A DNA stretch of 64,000 bases. Source: Lichenicoccus sp965213775 (GTDB lineage Bacteria > Pseudomonadota > Alphaproteobacteria > Acetobacterales > Acetobacteraceae). Both the position numbers and the translations under genes were made by a program. The DNA lies in assembly GCA_965213775.1 (NCBI GenBank), contig CBDCAC010000006.1, positions 9,285 through 73,284 of the forward strand. The letters are read 5' to 3'. Below the pieces are notes generated by a model that was given only the letters and a program-made list of their open reading frames with translations, was not told the DNA's origin and searched no databases. Below are positions 9,301 to 17,009 of the stretch, piece by piece. How positions within the stretch are numbered: the first letter of the stretch is position 1; each line of letters begins with the position of its first letter.

Positions 9301-10037
9301 TAGTCGCATTCCCGCCGGCAAGCCGCGATCAGAAACTCCCGATTGCCTTCCGGTCCGATGACCGGGCTGGGCTCGACCCCGAGCACGCGCCAGCCCGGCA
9401 TCAAGCGCCACCAGTCGGCCACCTGCTCGCAGACCCGCGCGTGCACGTCCGGGTCGCGCACCACGCCACGGGCCCCCACGGCGCCGCGGCCGGCCTCGAA
9501 CTGCGGCTTGATCAGCGCCACCGCCCAGGCGTCCGGCTCGCACAGCGCGAGGCCCGCCGGCAGCACGGTGCGCAGCCCGATGAAGCTCGCGTCGCAGACC
9601 AGGGCGTCCACCCGGCCCTCGATCATGGCGCGCTCCAGGGTGCGGGCGTTCACGCGCTCCAGCACCGAGACCCTAGGGTCCTGGCGCAGCTTCCAGGCGA
9701 GCTGGCCGTGGCCGACGTCCACCGCGTGCACGTGCGCCGCACCGCCGGCGAGCAGCACGTCGGTGAAGCCGCCGGTGGAGGCGCCGATATCGAGGCAGCG
9801 CCGTCCCCACGGGCTGAGGTCGAAATGCGACAGCGCGTGCGCCAGCTTGAGGCCGCCGCGCGACACCCAGGGATGATCGCGGCCGTGCAGCGCCAGCGGC
9901 GCTTCCGACGCCAGCAGGTCGCCTGCCTTGGCGACCCGGGCCTCGCCGCTGAACACCAGCCCGGCCAGGATCAGCGCCTGCGCCCGCGCCCGGCTCTCCG
10001 CCAGGCCGCGCTGCACCAGCAGCTGGTCGGCCCGCAC
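9300..10037 (-). CDS. tlyA: TlyA family rRNA 2'-O-methyltransferase / haemolysin A
   Basis: The 245-residue product starts with an S4 RNA-binding domain (MRADQLLVQRGLAESRARAQ) and continues into an FtsJ-like Rossmann fold with LDIGASTGGFTDVLL as SAM motif I. The following HAVDVGHGQLAWKLR and VCDASFIGL blocks are characteristic of TlyA, which methylates 16S and 23S rRNA at cytidine ribose positions. It follows ispA with only two bases between the ispA stop and its start. In many alphaproteobacteria dxs separates these two genes. Confidence 0.93.
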   Translation of the reverse strand: MRADQLLVQRGLAESRARAQALILAGLVFSGEARVAKAGDLLASEAPLALHGRDHPWVSRGGLKLAHALSHFDLSPWGRRCLDIGASTGGFTDVLLAGGAAHVHAVDVGHGQLAWKLRQDPRVSVLERVNARTLERAMIEGRVDALVCDASFIGLRTVLPAGLALCEPDAWAVALIKPQFEAGRGAVGARGVVRDPDVHARVCEQVADWWRLMPGWRVLGVEPSPVIGPEGNREFLIAACRRECD

Positions 10038-10039
10038 CT

Positions 10040-10930
10040 TCAGCTGCGGCGCTCCACCACGTGGCGGGCCAGGGCGCGCAGCCTCTCGGCGGCGGCGCCG
10101 AACCCGGCCAGATGGCCGATCGCGGCCGCGGCCAGGGTGTCGGCGGCGTCGCGCGCGCCGGCGATGCCGAGCAGGGCGACGAAGGTGGACTTGCCGGCCT
10201 CCCGGTCCTTGCCGGCGGTCTTGCCGAGCTCCTCGGCGCTGGCGGTGGCGTCGAGCACGTCGTCGGCGACCTGGAACGCGGTGCCGAGCTCGCGACCATA
10301 GGCCGCGATCTGCGCCAGCGACTCGGGCCGCGCGCCGCCCAGGATCGCGCCGGCCTCGGCGCTGTAGCGGATCAGCCGGCCGGTCTTCAGCGCGTGCAGC
10401 CGCTGCACCTCCTCCAGGGCGAGCCGCCTTCCCTCGCCGTCCATGTCGATCATCTGCCCGCCGACCATGCCGGCCGCACCCGCGGCCGCGGCCAGGGCGG
10501 AGACCAGGGCGATCCGCACCGCCGCCTCCGGATGGGTGAGCGGGTCGGCGACGACCTCGAAGGCGAGCGTCTGCAGCGCGTCGCCGGCCAGGATCGCCGT
10601 CGCCTCGCCGAAGCGGACATGGTTGGAGGGCTGGCCGCGGCGCAGGTCGTCGTCGTCCATCGACGGCAGGTCGTCATGCACCAGCGAGTAGGCGTGCAGC
10701 ATCTCGACGGAGGCCGCGACGCGCAGCGCGCCCGCCTCGGTCGCGCCGAACAGGCTCGCCGTCTCGGTGACCAGGAAGCCGCGCAGCCGCTTGCCGCCGC
10801 CGAGTGTCGCGTAACGCATCGCCTCGACCAGCCTCGCCTCCCCGCCCGGCACGGGGGGGATCAGCCGGTCGATCACCGTCTCGATGGCGCGGGCGCGCGC
10901 GGCGATCAGCGCCTGCAGGGTCTGGTTCAC
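10040..10930 (-). CDS. ispA: Short-chain polyprenyl (farnesyl) diphosphate synthase
   Basis: The enzyme condenses isopentenyl diphosphate with allylic diphosphates to give C15 (or C10/C20) isoprenyl diphosphates. The first Asp-rich motif is DDLPSMD (residues 86-92) and the second is DDVLD (223-227); the GGGKRLR phosphate-binding stretch lies at 44-50. The product is 296 residues when read from the GTG at 10930, and no ATG lies nearby. It sits between xseB (10 bases upstream) and tlyA on the same strand. Product chain length cannot be read from the sequence; farnesyl diphosphate is the usual product for genes in this context. Confidence 0.93.
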   Translation of the reverse strand: MNQTLQALIAARARAIETVIDRLIPPVPGGEARLVEAMRYATLGGGKRLRGFLVTETASLFGATEAGALRVAASVEMLHAYSLVHDDLPSMDDDDLRRGQPSNHVRFGEATAILAGDALQTLAFEVVADPLTHPEAAVRIALVSALAAAAGAAGMVGGQMIDMDGEGRRLALEEVQRLHALKTGRLIRYSAEAGAILGGARPESLAQIAAYGRELGTAFQVADDVLDATASAEELGKTAGKDREAGKSTFVALLGIAGARDAADTLAAAAIGHLAGFGAAAERLRALARHVVERRS

Positions 10931-10940
10931 GCGCCCCGCC

Positions 10941-11171
10941 TCAGTCGAGCGGCCGCAGCTCGGTGCCGCCGTCGGCACGCTCGACGATCGCCTGCACGCG
11001 CGCTTCCGCCTGCGCCAGCTTGGCCTCGCAGTGCCGGCGCAGGGCGGCGCCGCGCTCGTAGCACAGGATCGCGTCCTCGAGCTTCTGCTGGCCGCCCTCC
11101 AGGCCGCGCACGATCTTCTCCAGTTCCGCCAGCGCGTCCTCGAACGAGAGCTGCGATAGGGTGTCGGACAT
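10941..11171 (-). CDS. xseB: Exodeoxyribonuclease VII small subunit
   Basis: The 76-residue protein has the family core LSFEDALAELEKIVRGLEGG followed by a helical YERGAALRRHCEAKLAQAEARV. XseB binds the large subunit XseA to form the nuclease that trims single-stranded DNA to oligonucleotides. Length and position immediately upstream of ispA are standard for alphaproteobacteria. XseA is not in the window. Confidence 0.95.
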   Translation of the reverse strand: MSDTLSQLSFEDALAELEKIVRGLEGGQQKLEDAILCYERGAALRRHCEAKLAQAEARVQAIVERADGGTELRPLD

Positions 11172-11244
11172 CGGGGCCCCGCTTGCTGCCTGTGCGCCCC
11201 CCGGATAGCCCGCAGGTCCGGCAGGTGCAAAGAGGCCGCGTGCC

Positions 11245-11490
11245 TCAGGGTGCCGCGGCAGGCTCCGCCCGACGCCGGATGACGAAGCAGAGCACGCCGT
11301 TCTCCTCGCTGAAGGCGACCAGGGCGTGACCGGTCTCGCGGCAGAAGGACCGGAAGTCGGCCACCGCGGCGCGGTCGGTCGCGAGCACGCGCAGCCGCTC
11401 GCCGGGCTGCATCGCGCGCAGCGCGCGGTTGGCGCGCAGCACCGGCAGCGGGCAGCTCAGCGCCTTTACGTCCAGCAGCGTCTCGGCCAT
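11245..11490 (-). CDS. TusA/SirA-like sulfur carrier protein
   Basis: I start at the ATG at 11490, giving 81 residues. The motif ALSCPLPVLRANRAL carries the CPxP active-site Cys near residue 12, on which TusA-type proteins carry a persulfide. Downstream are the family's beta strands (RLRVLATDRAAVADF and GVLCFVIRR). Roles in the family include sulfur relay to tRNA thiolation, molybdenum cofactor synthesis and sulfur oxidation. No partner gene is adjacent, so the pathway is open. It is divergent from the ROK kinase gene. Confidence 0.88.
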   Translation of the reverse strand: MAETLLDVKALSCPLPVLRANRALRAMQPGERLRVLATDRAAVADFRSFCRETGHALVAFSEENGVLCFVIRRRAEPAAAP

Positions 11491-11588
11491 GCGCGGCTCC
11501 CCGGAGCATCCCGCGCCGCCGCCGCCCTCCTGGCAGTGCGATCCGCGGGGGTGCATGATAGGCCAATTGCGGCGCGCGAGGGACGGAC

Positions 11589-12554
11589 ATGGCGGACAGC
11601 AAGCCGGACGCCAGGGGGGACATCAGGGCGGATTTCCGGATCGGCATCGATTTCGGCGGCACCAAGATCGAGATCGCGGCACTCGGCCATGACGGTGCCT
11701 CGCTGCTGCGCCGTCGCGTCCCCAATCCCGGCCGCTACGAGGAGGCGATCCTCGCCATGGTCGGGCTGGTGCAGCAGAGCGAGCACGAGCTGCACGGGCT
11801 GGCCACGGTGGGCATCGGCATTCCCGGCGCGATCAGCCCGGACAGCGGCCTGGTGAAGAACTGCAACTCGACCTGGCTCAACGGCAAGCCGTTCGCGCGC
11901 GACCTCAGCGATGCGATGGCGCGCGTCGTGCGGGTCGAGAACGACGCCAACTGCTTCGCGCTCTCCGAGGCGGTCGACGGCGCGGCGGAGGGCAAGCGGG
12001 TGGTGTTCGGCATCATCCTGGGCACCGGCGTCGGCGGCGGCATCGTCGTCGACGAGCGCGTGCTGACCGGGCCGCACCACATCGCCGGCGAATGGGGCCA
12101 TACCCCCCTGCCCTGGCCGCGGCCGGAGGAGTTCCCGATGCCGTCCTGCTTTTGCGGCAACGAGGGCTGCATCGAGCGCTTCCTGTGCGGCTCCGCCCTG
12201 GCTTCGGACTGCGACGGGCCGGGGGCTCGCGACGCCAGCACGATCCCGCCGCGCGCCGCCGCCGGCGATGCGCGCGCCGCGGCCGCGCTGGCGCGCCATT
12301 CCGACCGGCTCGCCCGCTGCCTGGCGATGGCGGTCAACTTCCTCGACCCCGACGCGATCGTGATAGGCGGCGGCCTGTCGAACATGTCTCACCTCTACGA
12401 CGAAGTGCCGGCGCTGATCGCGAGCCGCGTGATCAGCCCGCGCTTCACCACGCCGATCCTGCGCAACGTGCACGGCGACAGCTCCGGCGTGCGCGGCGCC
12501 GCCTGGCTGTGGCCGCGGGCGCTGCTGCGCGGCCACATGACCAGCCTCGCCTGA
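11589..12554 (+). CDS. ROK family sugar kinase
   Basis: The 321-residue product has the ATP-binding DFGGT (residues 21-25), ENDAN with catalytic Asp-119, and GTGVGGG (145-151). The ROK zinc site is formed by His-171 and Cys-187, 189 and 194 in CFCGNEGC. The family phosphorylates hexoses or N-acetylhexosamines; fructokinase or glucokinase activity is likely. No transporter or regulator is next to it to narrow the sugar. The absence of an N-terminal helix-turn-helix marks it as a kinase rather than a ROK repressor. The dinB frame begins at or before its stop codon. Confidence 0.9.
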   Translation: MADSKPDARGDIRADFRIGIDFGGTKIEIAALGHDGASLLRRRVPNPGRYEEAILAMVGLVQQSEHELHGLATVGIGIPGAISPDSGLVKNCNSTWLNGKPFARDLSDAMARVVRVENDANCFALSEAVDGAAEGKRVVFGIILGTGVGGGIVVDERVLTGPHHIAGEWGHTPLPWPRPEEFPMPSCFCGNEGCIERFLCGSALASDCDGPGARDASTIPPRAAAGDARAAAALARHSDRLARCLAMAVNFLDPDAIVIGGGLSNMSHLYDEVPALIASRVISPRFTTPILRNVHGDSSGVRGAAWLWPRALLRGHMTSLA

Positions 12555-13813
12555 GCCCGCCGCCGGCCCTGTGCCTCGATTGCCGTGCGGTGCAGCCGTC
12601 CGCCGCGTCGGGCACGCGCTGCCTCGCCTGCCGGGGAATGCGGCTGGTGCGGCATGCCGAGCTGTTCTCGTTGCAGGTGGCGCATGTCGACGCCGACGCC
12701 TTCTACGCCAGCGTCGAGAAGGCGCGCCGCCCCGAGCTCGCGACGCGGCCGGTGATCGTCGGCGGCGGCACCCGCGGCGTGGTCACCGCCGCCTGCTACG
12801 TCGCACGCCTGCGCGGCGTGCGCAGCGCGATGCCGATGTTCCAGGCCTTGCGCGCCTGCCCCGACGCGGTGGTGATCCGGCCGGACTTCGTCGAGTACTC
12901 GCGCGTCTCGCGGGCGCTGCGCGCGCTGATGCAGCCGCTCACGCCGCTGGTGCAGGCGCTGTCGATCGACGAGGCGGTGCTCGATCTGTCCGGCACCGAG
13001 GCGCTGCACGGCGCGCCGCCGGCGGTGATGCTGGCCGGGCTCGCGGCTTCGGTCGAGCGGCAGCTCGGCATCACCATCTCGGTGGGTCTGTCGCGCAACC
13101 GCCTGCTGGCCAAGCTCGCCGCCGGGCTCGACAAGCCGCGCGGCTTCGGCGTGCTCGGCGACGAGGCGGCGCACTGGCTCGCCGAGCAGCCGGTGCGGCT
13201 GCTGCCCGGGGTGGGACCGGCGCAGGAGCGGCGGCTCGCGGCCAGGGGCTTCCTGCGGCTGGGCCAGATGCAGCGGCTGAGCCCGGCGGAGGCGCGATCG
13301 GCACTGGGCGACGACGGGCCGGCACTCGCGGCGCGGGCGCGCGGCGAGGACGGGCGCGCGGTCGATCCGGCGCGCGAGGTCAAGTCGATCAGCGCCGAGA
13401 CCACCTTCGAGCAGGACCTCAGCGAGCTGGCGGCGCTCGAGCGCCAGCTCTGGCGTCTGTGCGAGAAGCTCGGCGCGCGGCTGCGCGAGAAGCAGGCCTG
13501 TGCGGCGGGGATCGTGCTCAAGCTGAAGACCGCCCGGTTCCACGCCCGCACCCGCAGCCAGCGCCTGGCCTCGCCGACGACCCTGCCCGACCGGCTGTTC
13601 GAGGCGGCGCGCCGGCTGCTCGCCGCCGAGGCCGACGGCACCGCGTTCCGGCTGATCGGCATCGGGGCGGCGCCGATCCTGCCGCTGCACCAGGCGGATC
13701 CGGTCGACCTCGCCGACCCGCACGGGACCCGACGCGTCGCGGCCCAGAGGGCCATCGACCGGTTGCGCGCGCGCTACGGCAGCGGCGCGGTGCGTCGCGG
13801 ACGCGAGCTGTAG
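12509..13813 (+). CDS. dinB: DNA polymerase IV (DinB) with N-terminal Cys-pair motif
   Basis: The Y-family core is clear: VAHVDADAFYASVEKA and ALSIDEAVLDLSG hold the catalytic acidic residues, followed by SVGLSRNRLLAKLA and a little-finger domain. Upstream in frame is CLDC(x14)CLAC, a probable zinc-ribbon seen in many alphaproteobacterial DinB proteins, so translation should begin before about base 12570. The only common start codons in frame upstream are a GTG at 12509, inside the ROK gene, and a GTG at 12590. An ATG at 12638 would lose the Cys motif. I use 12509 with low confidence in the exact start. DinB carries out translesion synthesis. Confidence 0.9.
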   Translation: MAAGAAARPHDQPRLSPPPALCLDCRAVQPSAASGTRCLACRGMRLVRHAELFSLQVAHVDADAFYASVEKARRPELATRPVIVGGGTRGVVTAACYVARLRGVRSAMPMFQALRACPDAVVIRPDFVEYSRVSRALRALMQPLTPLVQALSIDEAVLDLSGTEALHGAPPAVMLAGLAASVERQLGITISVGLSRNRLLAKLAAGLDKPRGFGVLGDEAAHWLAEQPVRLLPGVGPAQERRLAARGFLRLGQMQRLSPAEARSALGDDGPALAARARGEDGRAVDPAREVKSISAETTFEQDLSELAALERQLWRLCEKLGARLREKQACAAGIVLKLKTARFHARTRSQRLASPTTLPDRLFEAARRLLAAEADGTAFRLIGIGAAPILPLHQADPVDLADPHGTRRVAAQRAIDRLRARYGSGAVRRGREL

Positions 13814-13840
13814 CGGCGGGAAAGACTGACTGCCAGGAGG

Positions 13841-13909
13841 CAAGGCTGGGCCCTGCCCAGACCCGCCAAAGGCCTCGGCCTTTGCAAACCATTCTAAGAT
13901 AGCCGGATT
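13841..13909. repeat. Dual-hairpin GACCCG repeat, copy 3, abutting the acetyltransferase gene
   Basis: Order: hairpin CTGGGCCCTGCCCAG, linker GACCCGC, hairpin AAAGGCCTCGGCCTTT, then the shared tail AACCATTCTAAGAT and GGATTC also found in copy 5. The tail runs straight into the open frame of the GNAT gene, whose normal start codon is missing. Confidence 0.75.
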
Positions 13910-13948
13910 CAGGCGGCCTCGGCCGCAGCGCTCGCGGCCGTCGCGGCA

Positions 13949-14371
13949 TTGTTCGATGCGTACACCGTCTCGCTCGGGATCGACCTCGCCTTCCAGGGAC
14001 TGGCCGCGGAGCGCGCCGACCTGCCAGGCCGTTACGCGAGGCCGGCCGGCGTCCTGCTGCTCGCACGAGGCCGCGCCGGCGCGCCGCTCGGATGCGTCGG
14101 GCTGCGGCCGGTCCCGCCCGACGGCTGCTGCGAGATGAAGCGGCTCTACGTCGCGCCGCGGGGACGCGGCCTCGGTCTCGGCCGGGCGCTGGTCGAGGCC
14201 GTCATCGCCGAGGCGGTGCGGATCGGCTACCGGCACATGCGGCTGGACACGCTGCCCGGCATGGGCGGCGCGATCGCGCTGTACCGCGAGGCCGGGTTCC
14301 TGCCGATCGCGCCCTACTACGAGACGCCGCTCGACGGGACGATCTTCCTCGAACGCTGCCTCGCCGCCTGA
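13949..14371 (+). CDS. GNAT family N-acetyltransferase, 5' end altered
   Basis: The product has the GNAT acetyl-CoA signature EMKRLYVAPRGRGLGLGRAL followed by YRHMRLDTLPGM and ALYREAGF. It closely resembles small acetyltransferases that begin with a xxPAVAALFDAYTVSLGIDL helix. Homologous-looking sequence (IQAASAAALAAVAALFDAY) is open in frame back to 13898, but contains no ATG or GTG. The TTG at 13949 is the first common start and removes part of helix 1. The dual-hairpin repeat ends exactly there, so it may have replaced the original start. The gene may be poorly expressed. Substrate is unknown. Confidence 0.75.
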   Translation: MFDAYTVSLGIDLAFQGLAAERADLPGRYARPAGVLLLARGRAGAPLGCVGLRPVPPDGCCEMKRLYVAPRGRGLGLGRALVEAVIAEAVRIGYRHMRLDTLPGMGGAIALYREAGFLPIAPYYETPLDGTIFLERCLAA

Positions 14372-14402
14372 TCCCGAGACGGCGCTGGCAGCCGCCGGTC
14401 CG

Positions 14403-15020
14403 TCAGGCGGCGACCGCCTCGAGCCGCGACGCCTGACGCAGCGCCCCGTCGAGCGCCTTGTGCCGCTGCTCGGCGCCCATCGCCACGCCCTCGGCGTGGA
14501 TCACCTCGATGTCGGGCAGGCCGATGAAGCCGAAGGCGGCGCGAAGATAGCTGTCCTGATGCTCGAACGCCGCGTGCGGCGCGCCCGGGCCGTAGAAGCC
14601 GCCGCGCGACAGCGCCAGCACCACCCGCTTGCCGCCGGCCAGGCCCTCCGCGCCGGTCGCGGTGTAGCGGAACGTCTTGCCGGCCACCAGCACCCGGTCG
14701 AGCCAGGCCTTGAGCTGGCTCGGGATGGTGAAGTTGTACATCGGCACCCCGATCACGACGATGTCGGCGGCCAGGAACTCCGCCAGCACCGCGCCGCCGA
14801 GCGAGAGATCCTCCTGCATCGCCTGGTCGTGCTGCACGTCCGCAGCCTGCCCGGCCAGGTAGGCGCCGGAGAGGTGGGAGACCGGCGTCGCCGCGAGGTC
14901 GCGGCGATGCACCTCCAGCCCGTCATGGGTCTCGCGCAGCCGCGACACGATGGCGGCCGAGATCGCGCGGCTGACCGAGTTGTCGCCGAGGATGCTGGAG
15001 TCGATATGAAGCAGCTTCAT
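14403..15020 (-). CDS. azoR: FMN-dependent NADH-azoreductase
   Basis: The 205-residue flavodoxin-like quinone reductase begins KLLHIDSSILGDNSVSR, the FMN-phosphate loop, and contains VPMYNFTIPSQLKAWLDRV and RGGFYGPG, both typical of AzoR. The enzyme reduces quinones and azo compounds with NADH in two-electron steps. The ATG at 15020 has an AAGG just upstream. It is divergent from an HxlR-type regulator, the standard arrangement for electrophile-sensing control of azoR. Confidence 0.94.
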   Translation of the reverse strand: MKLLHIDSSILGDNSVSRAISAAIVSRLRETHDGLEVHRRDLAATPVSHLSGAYLAGQAADVQHDQAMQEDLSLGGAVLAEFLAADIVVIGVPMYNFTIPSQLKAWLDRVLVAGKTFRYTATGAEGLAGGKRVVLALSRGGFYGPGAPHAAFEHQDSYLRAAFGFIGLPDIEVIHAEGVAMGAEQRHKALDGALRQASRLEAVAA

Positions 15021-15059
15021 GGAATTCGCCTTCGGGTTCTGGTTTGTGACTAGGTATGT
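15021..15059. promoter_or_regulatory. azoR/HxlR divergent promoter region
   Basis: These 39 bases are all that separates the two divergent starts, so both promoters and any operator must lie here or overlap the genes. The AT-richer part is TTTGTGACTAGGTATGTATG at 15043-15062, next to the regulator start. I see no clean palindrome. HxlR proteins commonly bind such shared regions and repress both genes; binding here is inferred from the layout. Confidence 0.45.
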
Positions 15060-15512
15060 ATGAATGACCGCGATATCGCGTCGCAAGGAGGCACAGGCTT
15101 GCAACCAGGGCACACGGCTGTGACCGGACCGGTGCTGCGGCACGGCAGCGACGACTGCCGGGCGGTGAACGCGATCCTGATGCGCGTCGGCGACAAATGG
15201 AGCGTGCTGGTGGTGGCGCTGCTCGGCGGCGGCCCGAGACGCTTCAACGAGATCAAGCGCATGATCGGTGGCATCTCGCAGCGCATGCTGACCCTGACCC
15301 TGCGCGGGCTCGAGCGCGACGGGCTGGTGACCCGGACCGTCACCCCGAGCAACCCGCCGCGCGTCGACTACGCCCTGACCGAGATCGGGCTGTCGCTTTG
15401 GCAGCCGGTCGAGGCGCTGAGCAACTGGGCGCGCGCGCATCGCGTCAGCATCGAGACCGCGCGCCGCGCCTTCGACGATCGGACGGCGACGCGCGAGCGG
15501 CCGGCGGCGTGA
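15060..15512 (+). CDS. HxlR family winged-helix transcriptional regulator
   Basis: The 150-residue protein has the family start DDCRAVNAILMRVGDKWSVL, with a Cys near residue 33 in the usual redox/electrophile-sensing position. The DNA-binding part RRFNEIKRMIGGISQRMLT and wing LERDGLVTRTVTPSNPPRV follow. HxlR/YodB-type regulators repress neighbouring quinone and azo reductases until the Cys is modified. It is divergent from azoR with 39 bases between, and is its most likely regulator. Confidence 0.92.
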   Translation: MNDRDIASQGGTGLQPGHTAVTGPVLRHGSDDCRAVNAILMRVGDKWSVLVVALLGGGPRRFNEIKRMIGGISQRMLTLTLRGLERDGLVTRTVTPSNPPRVDYALTEIGLSLWQPVEALSNWARAHRVSIETARRAFDDRTATRERPAA

Positions 15513-15540
15513 CCCGCGGCACCGGCCGGCGCCGCCCGCG

Positions 15541-15984
15541 TCACGTGCCCAGAAGATGCAGCACCAGCTCGCGCCGGTGCGGTCGGCGTCGGTGCTCGAA
15601 CAGGTAGATGCCCTGCCAGGTGCCCAAGACCGGGCGGCCTTCCGACACCGGGATGCTCAGCTGGGTGTCGGTCAGCATGGTGCGCAGGTGGGCGGGCATG
15701 TCGTCCGCACCCTCGTCGTCATGCGCATACGCCGGCGGCCGGCCCGCGACGTCCTCCGGCACCAGGCGCTCGAAGAACCGCGCGATATCCTCGCGCACCG
15801 TCGGGTCGGCATTCTCCTGCACCGTCAGCGAGGCCGACGTGTGGCAGCACCACAGGGTGAGCAGCCCGGTCTCGATGCCCTGCTGCGACACCCAGCCGAC
15901 CACCGCGCGGGTGATCTCGGTGAGGCCCTTGCCGCGGGTCTCGATGCGCAGCCGGTGCTGCGCCTGGCGCATCGCGGCACTCAT
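15541..15984 (-). CDS. YjbQ family protein (UPF0047)
   Basis: The 147-residue product shows the family pattern LTLWCCHTSASLTVQENADP and later LGTWQGIYLFEHRRRPH. This fold has been reported to have weak thiamine-phosphate synthase activity, but the physiological role is not settled. The ATG overlaps the trpS stop by four bases (ATGA at 15981-15984), so the two genes are translationally coupled. It ends the ABM-like - acyltransferase - trpS - yjbQ run. Confidence 0.9.
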   Translation of the reverse strand: MSAAMRQAQHRLRIETRGKGLTEITRAVVGWVSQQGIETGLLTLWCCHTSASLTVQENADPTVREDIARFFERLVPEDVAGRPPAYAHDDEGADDMPAHLRTMLTDTQLSIPVSEGRPVLGTWQGIYLFEHRRRPHRRELVLHLLGT

Positions 15985-16976
15985 CTCAGGAAGCCCACGA
16001 TCCGCTCCGCCTCGGAGACGATCGGCTCCGCCAGCGCCTGCGCGCGCGCGGCACCCTCGCGCAGCACGCCGTCGAGATGGCCGGGATCGGCCAGCAGCCG
16101 GGCGGTCTCGCGCGCGATCGGCGCGATCGCGCCGGTCACGATCTCGCTCAGCGCCTCCTTGAAGACGCCGAAGCCGCTGCCGCCGTGGCGGGCGAGCACC
16201 TGCTCCGGCGTCAGGCCGGTGAACGCCGCGTAGATCTGCACCAGGTTGCGTGCCTCAGGACGTCCGTCCAGCCCGCCGGCCTCGCCCGGCAGCGGCGGCG
16301 CGTCGGTCCTGGCGCGTCGGATCTTCTGCGCGATCGCGTCGGCGTCGTCGGTGAGCGAGATCCGGCTCTGCTCCGACGGATCGGACTTGGACATCTTCCG
16401 GCTGCCGTCGCGCAGGCTCATCACCCGCGCCGCCTCCGGCGCGATCAGCGCCTCGATCGCGGGGAAGAACTCGACCCCGTAATCATGGTTGAACTTCTGC
16501 GCGATGTCGTTGGCGAGCTCCAGGTGCTGGCGCTGGTCGTCGCCGACCGGCACCCGTGTCGCGTGGTAGGTCAGGATGTCGGCCGCCATCAGGTTCGGAT
16601 AGACGTAGAGGCCCGCCGAGGAGGCCTCGCGGTCGCGGCCCGCCTTGTCCTTGAACTGGGTCATGCGGTTGAGCCAGCCGAGCCGGGCGACGCAGTTGAA
16701 GATCCAGGCCAGGCGGGCATGCGCGCTCACCGCCGACTGGTTGAACAGGATATGGCGCACCGGATCGATGCCGGCGGCGAGCAGCACCGCCTGCTGCGCG
16801 CGCGTCTGCCGGCGCAGCGTTGCGGGATCCTGCCACACCGTGATCGCGTGCAGGTCGACCAGGCAGAACAGGCAGTCATGGTCCTGCTGCAGCGCCACCC
16901 AGTTGCGTATCGCGCCGAGATAATTCCCCAGATGCGGGATGCCGGTCGGCTGGATGCCGGAGAAGATGCGCTGCAT
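15981..16976 (-). CDS. trpS: Tryptophanyl-tRNA synthetase
   Basis: A class I synthetase of 331 residues. The HIGH-equivalent is HLGN within QPTGIPHLGNYLGA near the N-terminus, and the KMSKS loop is present as SRKMSKSD. It charges tRNA-Trp with tryptophan. In many alphaproteobacteria trpS follows murJ. Here murJ is about 44 kb away and trpS instead follows an LpxL-type acyltransferase gene. Confidence 0.97.
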   Translation of the reverse strand: MQRIFSGIQPTGIPHLGNYLGAIRNWVALQQDHDCLFCLVDLHAITVWQDPATLRRQTRAQQAVLLAAGIDPVRHILFNQSAVSAHARLAWIFNCVARLGWLNRMTQFKDKAGRDREASSAGLYVYPNLMAADILTYHATRVPVGDDQRQHLELANDIAQKFNHDYGVEFFPAIEALIAPEAARVMSLRDGSRKMSKSDPSEQSRISLTDDADAIAQKIRRARTDAPPLPGEAGGLDGRPEARNLVQIYAAFTGLTPEQVLARHGGSGFGVFKEALSEIVTGAIAPIARETARLLADPGHLDGVLREGAARAQALAEPIVSEAERIVGFLR

Positions 16977-17009
16977 GGCAGGACTTGTCCGGCGTACGAG
17001 GGGGCACGG

